From NCBI RefSeq assembly GCF_022921055.1, contig NZ_CP095061.1:4503501-4567500 (forward strand): a DNA stretch of 64,000 nucleotides, written 5' to 3'. The DNA is from Hymenobacter volaticus (GTDB taxonomy: Bacteria; Bacteroidota; Bacteroidia; Cytophagales; Hymenobacteraceae). The translations under genes were made by a program, and so were the position numbers. Positions 33,870 to 44,759 of the stretch are shown here, piece after piece; the first letter of the stretch is position 1, and every line of letters starts with the position of its first letter. Below the pieces are notes generated by a model. The model was given only the letters and a program-made list of their open reading frames with translations, did not search any database and was not told the DNA's origin.

Positions 33870-34610
33870 TTACTTTTGCTGCCAGATGTCCCAGGCAGCT
33901 TCCGCTTGAAGGCAGAGCATTTCGAAGCCGTTTATGGTCTTGGCCCCCATGGCTTGGCCGCGCCGCATAAACTCGGTTTCGCTAGGATTGTAAACGAGGT
34001 CGAAGAGGCAGTGCTGGCTGGTGAGCGCCTCGTATGGAATTGGCGGGTACTGCTCGACGTTGGGGTAAGTGCCAAGGGGCGTAGCGTTTACTATAAGCAG
34101 ATGGTCTTCCAGCACTTGCGGCGTAAGCTCGGCGTAGGTAAGGCCCGTACCCATAGGATTGCGCGACACCACCCAATACCCAATGTTTAGGTCGCGCAAA
34201 ACTACTTCCACTGCTTTCGAAGCGCCGCCGCTGCCAAGGATAAGGGCACGGCCAGTGAAGTCAGACGGCAGGAAACCAGCTAGGGAATTATGAAACCCTA
34301 CTATGTCGGTGTTGTGCCCAATCAGGTGGCCATCCGCGGCAAACTCGATGACATTGACTGCTCCTACGCGAGCGGCCGAAGAGGCTATTTCGGTGAGGTA
34401 CGGCCAGACCTGCTCCTTGTAAGGAATCGTTACGTTGAGGCCGCGCAGGTCGGGATGCTGGCTGAGCAACTCGGGCAACGCCTCGATAGAAGCCAGTTCG
34501 AACAGCTCGTAATTATGATCAGCCAAGTGCAGACTATCGAATTTTTGACTGAAATACGTCTGGGAAAAAGAATGCTGCAACGAACGGCCAAGCAACCCAA
34601 ATTCAGGCAT
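33870..34610 (-). CDS. aroE: Shikimate dehydrogenase
   Basis: A 246-residue NADPH-dependent enzyme of chorismate synthesis, reducing 3-dehydroshikimate. Substrate-site residues are in FGLLGRSLQHSFS at the N-terminus and GLNVTIPYKEQVWPYL, with the catalytic Lys and later GHNTDIVGF carrying the Asp. The NADP-binding loop is LILGSGGASKAVE and the C-terminus has NGFEMLCLQAEAAW. Although the family is usually 270-290 residues, the short form is common in Bacteroidota. The ATG at 34610 is the family start; the longer open frame is not conserved. Confidence 0.95.
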   Translation of the reverse strand: MPEFGLLGRSLQHSFSQTYFSQKFDSLHLADHNYELFELASIEALPELLSQHPDLRGLNVTIPYKEQVWPYLTEIASSAARVGAVNVIEFAADGHLIGHNTDIVGFHNSLAGFLPSDFTGRALILGSGGASKAVEVVLRDLNIGYWVVSRNPMGTGLTYAELTPQVLEDHLLIVNATPLGTYPNVEQYPPIPYEALTSQHCLFDLVYNPSETEFMRRGQAMGAKTINGFEMLCLQAEAAWDIWQQK

Positions 34611-34641
34611 AGAGAAGGGAATATATTTCGAGAGGCAAGCA

Positions 34642-34681
34642 ACAAAAAAAACCACCCGGCCCAAAGAACCAGAGTGGTTTC
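34642..34681 (-). terminator. Intrinsic terminator of dedA
   Basis: On the minus strand ACCACTCTGG, a short loop and CCGGGTGGT form an imperfect stem, followed by TTTTTTTT. It lies between dedA and aroE, so aroE probably has its own promoter. Confidence 0.6.
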
Positions 34682-34768
34682 TTGCAAAGAAAACTGTCAT
34701 TCTGATACCAGAAGGCACCTAACTAAGGCTGCTTCCTCCTGCATCAGGAGAGCAACGGCAAGGATAGC

Positions 34769-35424
34769 CTATGCCACCGGTCGGTTGCTGGCCCGCCGCG
34801 ACTTGAAAAACTCGAATACCACCGGCAGTACCGACAGCCCAATAATGGCCAGCACCACCAAGGAGAAATTCTTTTGCACCACCGGAATCTGCCCGAAGAA
34901 ATAGCCCGCCAACGTGAGCAAAGCCACCCAAAGCACCGCGCCTACTAAGTTGTAGGACAAGAACTTGCCGTAGCTCATAGTGCCCACACCCGCCACAAAC
35001 GGCGCAAACGTGCGAATAATGGGAATGAAGCGCGCCAGAATGATGGTTTTGGCCCCGTGTTTTTCATAGAACTGCTGCGTCCGTTCTAGGTGCTCCCGTT
35101 TCAAGAACCGGGAATTTTCGCTGAACACGCGCGGCCCTAGGTAGTCGCCGATGTGATAGTTGAGCGTATCGCCGAGTACGGCGGCCAGAATCAATAAACC
35201 CACCATAGCCCACACGTTCAGGGGCGAACCGGGCAGTGCCGCCAAGGAACCGGCCGCAAATAGCAACGAGTCGCCGGGAGGAATGGCAACACTACTACCC
35301 CGGTTTCGAAGAAGATGATAGCGAACAATATTGCGTAGGTCCAGGCCCCGTAATCCTGAATGATGTCGCCAAGGTGCTTGTCTAGGTGCAGAATGAAATC
35401 GACAAGGTGCTTCAGGATTTCCAT
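34769..35424 (-). CDS. DedA family membrane protein, frame broken once
   Basis: About 218 residues after correction, an inner-membrane DedA/SNARE-associated protein of the family that flips or transports polyprenyl/phospholipids. The N-terminus is [18 protein letters not shown], then [18 protein letters not shown] once repaired, GPRVFSE, and the hallmark FARFIP-like [19 protein letters not shown] with conserved Arg residues. Several hydrophobic helices follow. At 35274-35278 the frame as given reads [11 protein letters not shown]; one added base restores [14 protein letters not shown]. The full family length is then obtained. Confidence 0.88.
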
Positions 35425-35589
35425 AAGGTAGAGTAGCCAGTTAGTCTACAAAGAAAGCAGAAAGCCACCGGAGTACCACAGCGCCTGTTAACAGCCATTG
35501 AAAAGACAAGAAAAACTTTCACTCTAATCAGGCGCTAACTAGCTAGTTACCAGCGTTGACGTTAGCAGTTGAATTACTCTTACTATACA

Positions 35590-37983
35590 ATGCTGCTATA
35601 CCTAACCCGCGTTGTTCTCGGGACGACCATACTACTATCCAGTCTGCCGGCCACCGGGCAAGCCATCCGCAACCTCGACTTCGAACCCGAAGCCAACGGC
35701 CGCCAACCACTGCTCTTGTGGTGGCGCAAACAGCAACCCGATGAACTGTTGATCCGGGTCGATACAGTAGCTCCGGCGCAGCACGGCCGAGGCAGCCTGC
35801 TCCTCGACGCTTCGCGGGCTGAAGAGCTTGAATCAACCGTTATCTACTGTTCCCTTCCAGCTAATGATTCGTTGCGCGGACGCATTGTTACTGTTAGCGC
35901 CTGGGTACGGACCGAGAACTTTCAAGGCAAAGCCTGGCTCCGGGCATATTCTTCGAGTAATGAGGAGAGCCTGACATACGAGGGGTCACTTTCGCAAAGC
36001 GAAACGCCTGCTAGCATAGCCAACCTTGCTCCCACAGCTAATTGGCAACGTTTACAAATTCAGCTATCCGTAAACAAATTGGCTGATAATCTGGCAGTAA
36101 TGCTGATTTTCAACGGCAAGGGTCGGCTGTGGCTCGACAATTTCGAAGTTCAATGGGAAGGCGGCAAGTACCGAGACGTTCCGCTAGTTGGTTCAGAGCC
36201 ACTCGTATTGTCTTCCGGAACGCCACTACCCGATTGGGATTTTGAACGCTGCGGACCAGCACAGGTGCCGGTACCCCGACCTGTCACGCGGCGGTGGCAG
36301 CTAGATTCCACTGTGGCTCGGCACGGCCGGCGTAGCTTGCGCGTAGAGGCGGGCGGCACTGCACCGGTGTATCTGGGCGTAGTGCCGCTGGATTCGCTGC
36401 AAGGCAAAACGCTTACCGTGCGCGGCTACGTACGCTACGGAACGCCTGCTACCCCCAGCGCCGAAACCCCTAAACTATTACACCGCATTCTAATTAACAG
36501 TGACCGACTAAGCTATCCGTACGACCGCGCCAAGGGAGCAGGAACGTTGGAAAGTCACCCCTTACCTGCCTCGCCAGCAGGTGCTACGGAATGGCAGCGG
36601 TTTGAAGCAGTGATACCCATTAGAGCCAACTACAACATCTCGGCCCTATCACTTCTACTACAGCCTAGTGCGGCGCCGGTGTGGCTCGACCAAATAGAAC
36701 TGCTAGCTGATGGTAGGCCCTTCGTACCCAAAGCGCCTCCGGTGCCAGGCCAACCTACAGCGGCCGAACTAGCTTGGCTGCGCAAAGCCGCCGTGCCGCT
36801 ACGCACCACTTCCCCGAAGGTGACCAGAAAGATTTGGTAGCTTTCGGACAATTGGTTGGCAAGTCAACTATCATTGGGTTAGGTGAGGTCACGTACGGTT
36901 CGCACGAACAAATGCAACTCAAGTACCGGCTGTTTCGCTATTTGGTGGAGCAAAAAGGTGCTCGTGTCTTAGCTCTCGACGCCGACCTAGGCGCGTGCCT
37001 GGCCCTAAACGACTACCTCCAGACCGGCAAAGGCGAACCGCAGCAACTCGTGGCCGAGCTTGCCACTTGGGATACTACCGAGATGCTGGCCCTTGTACGC
37101 TGGATGCGCACTTATAACGAGCGTGCCACCAGCAAGCTCCAGATAGTGGGCATCGGCATCAACCAAGCGCCCGAAGGCCTACGCTATCTGCGGCAGCAGC
37201 TACCAGCCAAGCCTAATTACTTAGGCGAGCAACTAACCGCGCTTCAGCGCCAGCTGCGTGAGCTAAACGACCTTGAAATTGCGCTGAATCCGCTCCAGCA
37301 ACCCACCAAATCGGACCCACGTCTAGATGCTATCCGGCGTGTGCTGGCCGAAGTGCGCACTGCTTACGACGTGTCGGCCAAGTTGCGGGGCGACTACGGA
37401 GCCCTCCCGCCGAAGCGGCAGCTCTGACGCAATTACTGCGCGTAGCAGAGCAGTTCAGTATTTGCCAGACGTTGGATAGTCAGTTGCGCATCAACTACCG
37501 ATCAGCTTGCCTGGCTGAAAACGTGCAGTGGGCCCGCGCTCAAGCCAATGGCAGCCGCGTGGTAGTATGGGCCAACAATGCGCAGCTCAGCATGTACAAC
37601 CGTGACTATCAGCCGTTAGGCGAATTTTTGCGTCGTCAGTATGGTGCGGGGTACGTAAACGTAGGGTTTGCTTTCCACGAAGGTTCGTTTCGTGCACTAC
37701 GCCCCGCAGATCCACCTGCTTTCTTTACAGCTGTTGCCGTGCCATCTGTGGCAGGGAGTTACGAGCAATACTTCCACGCTGCCGGGCTGCCCGCCCGGCC
37801 ACCCTGCTCGACCTCCGCAGCCCCGACCTTCTGCCTGGCACCCAATGGCTTTATGAGAATCTGTTGCTCCGTGACGGCGCCCTTAAACCTTACACCCAAC
37901 CGTTTAGCCGCCACAGTCTCCGCCGCGAATTCGACGCGCTGTTGTACCTGCCCAAATCCACTCCGGCACAGGGCGTACGGTAG
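35590..37983 (+). CDS. Erythromycin-esterase-like protein with two beta-sandwich repeats, frame broken three times
   Basis: About 798 residues after correction. A signal peptide (MLLYLTRVVLGTTILLSS) precedes two related beta-sandwich units: one from IRNLDFEPE with GRGSLLLD and LRGRIVTVSAWVR, one from LPDWDFERC with GRRSLRVE and LQGKTLTVRGYVR. From about residue 415 an erythromycin-esterase-like domain follows (IIGLGEVTYGSHEQ, LFRYLVEQKGARVLALD). The motif reads GEVTYG where EreA/EreB have a His, so macrolide esterase activity is doubtful. Breaks are at 36812-36815, 37410-37411 and 37794-37796. Repaired, the C-terminus reads LRREFDALLYLPKSTPAQGVR and stops at 37983. Confidence 0.78.
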
Positions 37984-38048
37984 ATTGGATTGAACCTAGC
38001 AACATATTGCTAGTCGCCGTTCAGCTTGGCTGAACTTTTTGCTATTGC

Positions 38049-38714
38049 TTATGCACTAGCTGTTTTCTGCAAGATTAACAGTCTATTTAGCAGCTCTACT
38101 TCCACCTCTTTCACTGTGAATCCTGCCGTTTCCAGATATACGGGCAACTCTTCGTTTTCCACGTACAACGGCACCTCGGTTAGGGTATTCACGAGCACGT
38201 AGCCATCGGGGCGCAAAATTCGCCACAGTGCTTGCCAAAATGTGGTGGTTTGCAGTCCGGCCGGCAAGGCTAAATCCACAAACAGATCCACGATAATTAA
38301 CCCGAAGTGGTTTGTTAGAGCCGTATGCACCCACTCGAATGCATCGGCACAAACTATGTTCAATTGTGCGTTAGGTCGGATATTGAATTCCGTGTCGGCT
38401 ATCTGTATGATAACCGGATCCAGTTCAATGGCCGTAATGTGGCCTTGATAGTGAAGCTCTTGCTGCAGCATAGCCACCGCCGAGCCGCCACCTAAACCCA
38501 GTAGCAGCGTATGACTGGCTCGTTCGGGTGCTACAAACAGCAGTCCGTACCGCATCACGCGGTGCAAAGAGCCATACGAGTAGTTGGCGTGGCGTGTGTC
38601 GAGCACTTTGCGGCCCTGGTACCACGTCACTTCCAGCGGGCCATTGATGTCGGAATGTATAGTGCGGGTAAGAGGCATAACGTAGCTCAACAGGCGACTC
38701 AGCAGGTTTGGCAT
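38049..38714 (-). CDS. Spermidine synthase-like methyltransferase-fold protein
   Basis: A 221-residue Rossmann-fold protein. The nucleotide-binding region is HTLLLGLGGGSAVAML at about 67-82, followed by ITAIELDPVIIQIA, then CADAFEWV and the FGLIIVDLFVD strand. This is the layout of spermidine/spermine synthases, but it lacks the N-terminal beta-domain length of true SpeE and I do not see the full polyamine-site motif. It may be an orphan family member. The preceding TraB gene ends 91 bp upstream on the same strand. Confidence 0.8.
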   Translation of the reverse strand: MPNLLSRLLSYVMPLTRTIHSDINGPLEVTWYQGRKVLDTRHANYSYGSLHRVMRYGLLFVAPERASHTLLLGLGGGSAVAMLQQELHYQGHITAIELDPVIIQIADTEFNIRPNAQLNIVCADAFEWVHTALTNHFGLIIVDLFVDLALPAGLQTTTFWQALWRILRPDGYVLVNTLTEVPLYVENEELPVYLETAGFTVKEVEVELLNRLLILQKTASA

Positions 38715-38804
38715 AGCTCGGCAATGCGAGTAACGAAATAGTGTATTCGATGCTCAAATCTCGCAAACCGAGGCGTTGCAACACCAAACGTACCGCTTCA
38801 TTTG

Positions 38805-39704
38805 TCATTGCACCACCGGCCGAACCTGATAGCCTTGCTGCCGCAGTAATGCTAGTACTCCTTTAGGGCCACCAAGGTGTGCTGCCCCAACTGCAAAGAA
38901 TGTCGGCTTGGCGGCAGCATAACGTCCAATACCTGCTATCCAGCGCTGATTGCGGGAATTGAGCAGCAGGTCTTCATACTTCTGAAATCCGAACAAGCTT
39001 TTAGAAGTCAGTGTATGTAATTGCTCTACATCTTGGGCTTTGTAGAGCATCATCATTTGTTGCAGCTCCTGCTTGGCAGCGGCTTCTTGGTTCACCATAT
39101 CAGCCAGCAGCTTACTTTGCTCGGCGTACGGAATCTTGTCGAAAAAGCCGAGTTGCTCCTGCACTGTCTCCAGGCCCAAAACCTCTTTCTTTTCTTCTTG
39201 TGCCATTTTCACGAAGGTAGCTTCGTAGCTGGCCGGCGTGCACCCAAGCAACACCGGGTATAGCATAGAACTCAAGATGAATGGCTTCACCATTCCTACT
39301 TGTTCGATGGGCAATTTGGTGTTGGCTTTTAAATAGTTGCCAACGGCTGTGTAATCGGAGGGGGAAAGCAACTGTTGTAAGCTTTGGTCGCCACTCATCA
39401 GCACGTTGCTCTGCATCTCCTGCATCATGGTGGGGCTGTCCATATCTAGCTCCATCACTACCTGTTGGGTTTTGCTGAAGCTTTGCTTGAGCTGGTCGCT
39501 CATCTTCATATCAGCCGGACAAACCAGATGGATAGTGCCATACACGTAGGAAGGCTGCGCCAGATCTTTACCAGAAACTTCCCACAGCAGCGTGTTGGCG
39601 GAGGCCACAGCTGTATTCATTTTAAGCGCCTTCTGCTGAGCTTGTGTGGCAAAGGAAGCTAGGACAAACGTAGCAAGCAGGGCAAGTTTTTGTGGCAAAT
39701 GCAT
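38805..39704 (-). CDS. TraB/GumN family protein, secreted
   Basis: A 299-residue protein with signal peptide MHLPQKLALLATFVLASFATQ. The TraB/GumN signatures are SYVYGTIHLVCP near residue 48, where the GTIHL motif holds the conserved His, and a C-terminal PTFFAVGAAHLGGPKGVL carrying the second conserved His. These proteins are thought to be metal-dependent proteases related to TIKI. The long open frame upstream of 39704 is not signal-like, so the ATG at 39704 is preferred. Confidence 0.9.
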   Translation of the reverse strand: MHLPQKLALLATFVLASFATQAQQKALKMNTAVASANTLLWEVSGKDLAQPSYVYGTIHLVCPADMKMSDQLKQSFSKTQQVVMELDMDSPTMMQEMQSNVLMSGDQSLQQLLSPSDYTAVGNYLKANTKLPIEQVGMVKPFILSSMLYPVLLGCTPASYEATFVKMAQEEKKEVLGLETVQEQLGFFDKIPYAEQSKLLADMVNQEAAAKQELQQMMMLYKAQDVEQLHTLTSKSLFGFQKYEDLLLNSRNQRWIAGIGRYAAAKPTFFAVGAAHLGGPKGVLALLRQQGYQVRPVVQ

Positions 39705-39813
39705 AGGGCAAAGAGCAAGATGATAGAAAAGATGCCACATAATTCGTCGGTTTCTGCAAATCATTACAGCATCCTTTCCTATTTGTCCTGCGCTGACTAT
39801 CATAAGCTTCTCA

Positions 39814-41235
39814 TCACCGAACTGTGCTGGCGAGCTGGGGGACCGAGCTGCGTTTGGGTGTGGCACTTGCCGCTTGGCCACTTTGCGCCGACACACGCCA
39901 TACCTTGTTGCCCGCATCATCAAGCACTAGCAACGACCCATCGGGCATTTCGGTGACGCCAACGGGACGGCCATAGACTTCCTTACTGCCAGTGTTAGCC
40001 ACGAAGCCACTCACAAAATCTTCGGAGCTACCAGCAGGCTTCCCGTCTTTGAAGGGCACAAAAACGACTTTGTAACCTGTAAACTCCGAGCGGTTCCATG
40101 AACCATGCTGCCCCACAAATGCACCCTTCTGGTATTTAGCTGGAAAGGCTTTGCCATCATAGAAAGCCAAGCCCAACGAAGCCGAGTGCGGACTTAACGG
40201 CACTTCGGGTACCAACGCTTTCTTCACCAAATCGGGCCGCTCGCCTTTGCGGCGCGGGTCCTCGTTCTGGCCGAAGTACGAGTAAGGCCAACCGTAAAAA
40301 GCACCTGGTTGTACGCTGGTTAAGTAGTCGGGCACCAGGTCATCGCCTAGCTCGTCCCGCTCGTTTACAGCGGCCCACAGCGCTTTGGTGGTCGGGTTCC
40401 AGTCCATACCCACGGGGTTGCGCAGGCCAGCAGCATACACTTTCTCGTCGGAGCCATCTGGGTTGATTTCCAGAATATTGGCTCGCCGCTGCTCGTACTC
40501 CATGCCGTTTTCTCCTACGTTGGAGCTAGAGCCCACGCTCACATAAATCTTAGTGCCGTCGGCGTTGGCCACTAGGTTCCGAGTCCAGTGGTTGTTGTAG
40601 CCTTTGCCGGGCAGCGTTAGAATCTTCTCGCCAGGGCCAGTTATTTTGGTTTGGCCGGGCTTGTAGGCATAGCGCAACACGCCATCCGTGTTAGCCACAT
40701 AGAAATAGTTGCCGAGTACTAACATCCCCAAAGGCTGGTTGAGCCCTGACAGGAAGGTTTCGCGCACGTCGGGTTTGCCGTCCTTGTTGGTGTCGCGCAG
40801 CAGCGTGATACGATTGGCGCTAGTTTCCTTCAGCGACTTAGAAGGATCGAGGTCCAGTTTGGCCGTTACTTTTTTCTTGAACGAAGTCGGGATAGTGTTT
40901 GCCTCAGCTACCAGCACATCGCCATTGGGCGTTACATAGGCCCACCGGGGGCTGTTGAGGCCGCCTGCATATTCGGCAACGGTAAAGCCAGTTGGTACCA
41001 CCGGCGTTTTGCCGGCCGGCCACCCTATCACCTTGCTGCGCTTGGTCGCAGATTTGGTGGCATAGGGCTTAGGCAGCGGCGGAGCAGTGGCTGTTGAAGT
41101 AGCAGTGGAATCAGGAGCTGCCGCTGTAGCAGCTGGCGTATTGGTTGGCGTATCAGCGGCAGGCTTACCTTGGTTGCAAGCGGCAGCGAGCAGCAACACA
41201 GCCGCCGCTGGCAAGCGGAACGGGAATCGTAGCAT
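39814..41235 (-). CDS. Sorbosone dehydrogenase family lipoprotein (PQQ-type propeller)
   Basis: A 473-residue lipoprotein with lipobox LAAAC (Cys20) and an Ala/Thr/Pro-rich tether. The six-bladed propeller domain resembles the L-sorbosone/soluble glucose dehydrogenases: GFTVAEYAGGLNSPRWAYVTP, GKGYNNHWTRNLV, AAGLRNPVGMDWNP, SPHSASLGLAFYDG and VGQHGSWNRSEFTGY. The oxidised sugar or aldehyde is not known. A single gene anchored to a membrane facing the periplasm. Confidence 0.9.
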   Translation of the reverse strand: MLRFPFRLPAAAVLLLAAACNQGKPAADTPTNTPAATAAAPDSTATSTATAPPLPKPYATKSATKRSKVIGWPAGKTPVVPTGFTVAEYAGGLNSPRWAYVTPNGDVLVAEANTIPTSFKKKVTAKLDLDPSKSLKETSANRITLLRDTNKDGKPDVRETFLSGLNQPLGMLVLGNYFYVANTDGVLRYAYKPGQTKITGPGEKILTLPGKGYNNHWTRNLVANADGTKIYVSVGSSSNVGENGMEYEQRRANILEINPDGSDEKVYAAGLRNPVGMDWNPTTKALWAAVNERDELGDDLVPDYLTSVQPGAFYGWPYSYFGQNEDPRRKGERPDLVKKALVPEVPLSPHSASLGLAFYDGKAFPAKYQKGAFVGQHGSWNRSEFTGYKVVFVPFKDGKPAGSSEDFVSGFVANTGSKEVYGRPVGVTEMPDGSLLVLDDAGNKVWRVSAQSGQAASATPKRSSVPQLASTVR

Positions 41236-41291
41236 AAAAGAAACTGATGAGTTTCTCTTCTCCTACTTCTTTCTCGCTGGTATTGTTGCCT

Positions 41292-41888
41292 TTACAATTC
41301 TGTTGCTGCTTCGTTTATCAACTCTGGCTTAGCTGCTTCCGGGGTGAGCAATGAGTAGATAATTGAGTCCAGAAACTGCCCGCGAAAAAAGTAGTTCTGC
41401 CGAAAGTATGCTTCCTGCACAAAGCCATGCTTTTCCAACAGCCGCCTCGATGCCGTGTTGTGCGGGTTAACATTGGCTTCCACACTGTGTAGTTTCAACG
41501 TTTGAAACCCGAAGTCAAGCACTGCCGCTAAGGCTTCACTCATAACGCCCTGTTGCCAATAATCGGGGTGGAGCCCGTAGCCCACTTCGGCGCGATGATG
41601 CTCAGCCATAATGCGCCACAGACCAATTGTACCTAGCAACTCTTGCGTAGCCGCAGGGCGTACTATGCCCCAAGTCACCCCTGAATTGTCGGCTGCATTT
41701 TGCGTTATTCGCTCGATAAGCGCGGTAGTTTGCTCCAAGGTAGTATCCGGCTCCCGATCTAGATAACGCATAATCCGCGGATCGGAGCGTTGATCTAACA
41801 ACGCGGGGGCATCTGCTTGCTGAAGCCGACGGAGCACAAACCGTTCGGTATGTAGCTCAGGAAATGGAGTTAGTTGAATATATAGCAT
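41292..41888 (-). CDS. GNAT N-acetyltransferase (RimJ/RimL type)
   Basis: A 198-residue acetyltransferase beginning at the ATG at 41888 (MLYIQLTPFPELHTERFVLR), the usual start of RimJ/RimL-like enzymes. The acetyl-CoA region is RAEVGYGLHPDYWQQGVMSEA, followed by LHSVEANVNPHNTASRRLLE and KHGFVQEA. The target amine, ribosomal protein N-terminus or small molecule, cannot be inferred. The upstream frame continues to 41954 without family similarity. Confidence 0.92.
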   Translation of the reverse strand: MLYIQLTPFPELHTERFVLRRLQQADAPALLDQRSDPRIMRYLDREPDTTLEQTTALIERITQNAADNSGVTWGIVRPAATQELLGTIGLWRIMAEHHRAEVGYGLHPDYWQQGVMSEALAAVLDFGFQTLKLHSVEANVNPHNTASRRLLEKHGFVQEAYFRQNYFFRGQFLDSIIYSLLTPEAAKPELINEAATEL

Positions 41889-42393
41889 GGCCTTGTTTTC
41901 GGTTAGCAATATCTCACAAATACATCCTCTTGAAAGCTGATTAATGGCCTTCACTCTGTCCCTATCTGTTGACTACGTTCACTGCTACAGATGAGATTGG
42001 TCTCCTTTAGGTTAACCAACTATGGCTGCTAGCATCGGTTATGCTAAGCTTCTGCGCAGTGTAAAGTTCACCGGATACAGTCTAGCTAATAGACAAAGTA
42101 TGCCTTTATGGTATAGCACACCTAAAGTTCAAATTTATACTCTCCAATATTGACACCAGCTAAATGCGGCTTAATAGCAATGAAATGCTCTTTTCTATAA
42201 TTTTTTTCCGAACAGCCAATCTCACTTAGGGAAAAACAACGTATTATGTGTTAAAATGGTAGCTCCGCAGTAGCAATCTGAGAATAATTAAATATACTTG
42301 TAATAATTTAATTATGATATCCAGAGTACTGGGGGTGACTCCCCATTTTTAAGCAGCTCTCCCTATTATCAAGTTGCTTTTCGCGCCCTACTA
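41889..42393. other. AT-rich divergent intergenic region
   Basis: 505 bp between the GNAT and sensor kinase genes, clearly more AT-rich than its surroundings. Near the kinase, GGGG(GTGA)CTCCCC at about 42332-42345 is followed by ATTTTT and may form a small hairpin 45 bp before the ATG. No ORF, tRNA or clear promoter pair was seen. Confidence 0.4.
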
Positions 42394-44645
42394 ATGCCTG
42401 TTGCTCCGATTACTCAGTTAACGTCACACCCGTTTGCTGAGGCCTTTTCTTACCTGCCTACCCCTACCCTTTTGCTAGATAACGATGGTAACATCGTGGC
42501 AAGTAGTGTGGGTTTGGCGGAGCTTTCGCCCAACGCCGTCCCATTAGCGCTGGCTGGCCGATCCTTGCAAGACGTTCAGTCCTTGCTTGGTCCGGTAGCT
42601 ACTGCGTGGGCGTATGCGTATAGCGTAGTTCGTTCCACTCCATGGGTCCAACCACCTGCATTGCTGCCGGTAGCTTGGCCAATTGGTAATGGCAAGCCTG
42701 CTCGCTGGTGGCAACCTGCTTTGACCCGAATAGCATTGGGGTCGAAAGCAAGTGGCTACTGGCTAGCCACAGCGCACGTTACTACGCCAGCTTTGCCACA
42801 AGTGGCACCGAGCTCAGCCACCGAGACCGACGAGGCACTGCAATTGCGGGATGCCCTAGCACATTTGCCGGGTTACGTCTTGACCTTACGCGGATCCGAC
42901 CTGCGCGTCAGCTACGCTAGTCCCAAGTTGGCCTCTCTGCTCGGGCAAGACGAGTTGCAAAACCGTCTGGCAGTTGATGTGCTGAACGCTTTGCAGATCC
43001 CAGATGCCCTAACGGCCTTAACCAATACCTACCAGACGGGGCAGACCTTTGTAGCACATGAGTTACAATTGCCTGGCTCTGATGCAGCGCCCGTATACTT
43101 CAACGTCAGCATCCAGCCCCTACGCGATACTAATGAGCAGATCAGCGGTGTGTTGGTGTTTGGGCAAGACGTAACCAGCCAGGTCAAGCCAGTTGCTACC
43201 ACTACGTCACCTGCTCCTTACCAAGAGATAGTCGAGCATTTGCCTCAAATAACCTCTATCAGTTCCGCTGAAGGCGTGGTAGAATATTTGAGTCCACAGT
43301 GGTTTGCTTATACCGGACAGACTACAGACGTGCTCCACACTCACGACTGGGTGGATGCCCTTAATTCCGATGACTGGGCGCAGGTGTTACAAGATTTGCC
43401 AGAGCATTTGCGCAAAGGTGAGGCATGGAGTTGGCATGCGCGCATCCGTCGTCACGACGGCGAGTATCGCCTGCACTTAGGGCATATGGAACCTGAACGC
43501 GACGAGGCGGGCCGCATCAGCCGTTGGTTTGGCACCCTCACCGACGTGCAGGACCAATCTCTGGATCCAAGTCCCGCGCCACCCACTTCGCCAGAGGAAG
43601 ATCTATGCAAAGAGCTGACTGACAACTTGCCTCAGTTACTCTGGACTTTAAACCCCGACGGCACCCCCGATACCTTAAACCGAGCCGCTGCCAACTATAC
43701 CACCCCGAAGCGCAGCAACGCGCCGACCAGGAAGGGAATACTATTGTTCCGGGTGACGATGTCGTGCAGGCACTGGTTGAGTTGCAGCACAACGTTACCT
43801 CTGAAGAGGCTTGGGAGTATCAAAGTCAAATTGAGCGGCACGATGGAGAAAGGCGCTGGTTTCTGCACCGTGCTCAGCCCCTGCGCGATGCCGATGGCAC
43901 GATAGTGAAGTGGTATGGCACAAGCACCGATATTCATGTGCTAAAACAAGCCGCTCTGCAGCTACAAAAGCAAAACGAAGATTTACTTCGCAACAACCGG
44001 GAGCTTGATGCCTTCGTGCAGGCAGCAGCGAGCGAGTTGCGCCAGCCAATTCATAATCTGCAGGCCTTATTCGGCCAGATGCGTGAAGCCGTTACCTTCC
44101 ACGACCCCGACGCGAATGCGCTACTGGTAATGGCCGACAATAGCCTGACGCGTTGGAACAACACGGTTCGCAACTTGATGCAGCTAGTAAAAGCGCTAGA
44201 GCAGAGTCAATTACCAGCAGAAGAAGTCTCGCTGGCAACTGTAACGCGAGAGGCACTGCTAGGCTTGCATCCGCACTTACGCGCTTCGGGCGGTGAGGTG
44301 TCCACTCACTTCCAAAGCCTGCCGACCGTGTCGTACGTGCGCCCGCACTTGCTAAGCATCATCACTAATCTGATCAGCAACTCCATTCGCCAACACGACC
44401 CAAGCCGACCTCTACGGTTACGATTGGAAAGTAAACATGCAGCTAATGGTCGTCCACAACTTGTTGTGCAGGACAATGGACTTGGTATGGAGCCACCGCG
44501 AAGCAGTAGCCGCACTTCCCGTACCCAACCTGCGGGCTCGGGTGCTGGGCTTTACCTGATTCATCGGATAGTGGAAGACCACGGCGGCCGCCTTGAAGTG
44601 GAAAGCATTCCCGGCAAAGGCACTACATTTAGCGTCACGTTATAA
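42394..44645 (+). CDS. Multi-PAS sensor kinase, H-box histidine absent, frame broken once
   Basis: About 750 residues after correction, soluble, with no membrane helix. Several PAS-like units lie in residues 1-520 (for example LRDALAHLPGYVLTLRGSD, YQEIVEHLPQITSISSAEG, ELTDNLPQLLWTLNPDG), then a dimerisation segment and a HATPase domain (N box NLISNSIRQHD, G1 DNGLGME, G2 GSGAGLYLIHRI). The dimerisation helix reads FVQAAASELRQPIHNLQ: Ser (about 547) stands where the family has the phospho-accepting His. At 43703-43706 one C is missing; restored, TTPEAQQRADQEGN joins the halves. A strong terminator follows. Confidence 0.85.
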
Positions 44646-44663
44646 GCAGCTGTTAGCAAGAGT

Positions 44664-44703
44664 AAGGCCCGCCTGGTATATACCAAGCGGGCCTTATGTT
44701 TTT
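44664..44703 (+). terminator. Intrinsic terminator of the PAS kinase gene
   Basis: AAGGCCCGC with TGGTA on the left arm pairs with TACCA and GCGGGCCTT on the right, followed by ATGTTTTTG. A strong stem with U-tract 19 bp after the stop. Confidence 0.85.
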
Positions 44704-44759
44704 GTAAGAAGGCCGCACAATTCTATGTGGCCTTATTCATTGATGTAGTTACCTGGCCT

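Noticed and set aside
38425..38808. Frame starting at 38808 that overlaps the TraB stop as ATGA
   Set aside because: It overlaps the spermidine-synthase-like gene in another frame and shows no family pattern; the coupling-like overlap is probably chance.
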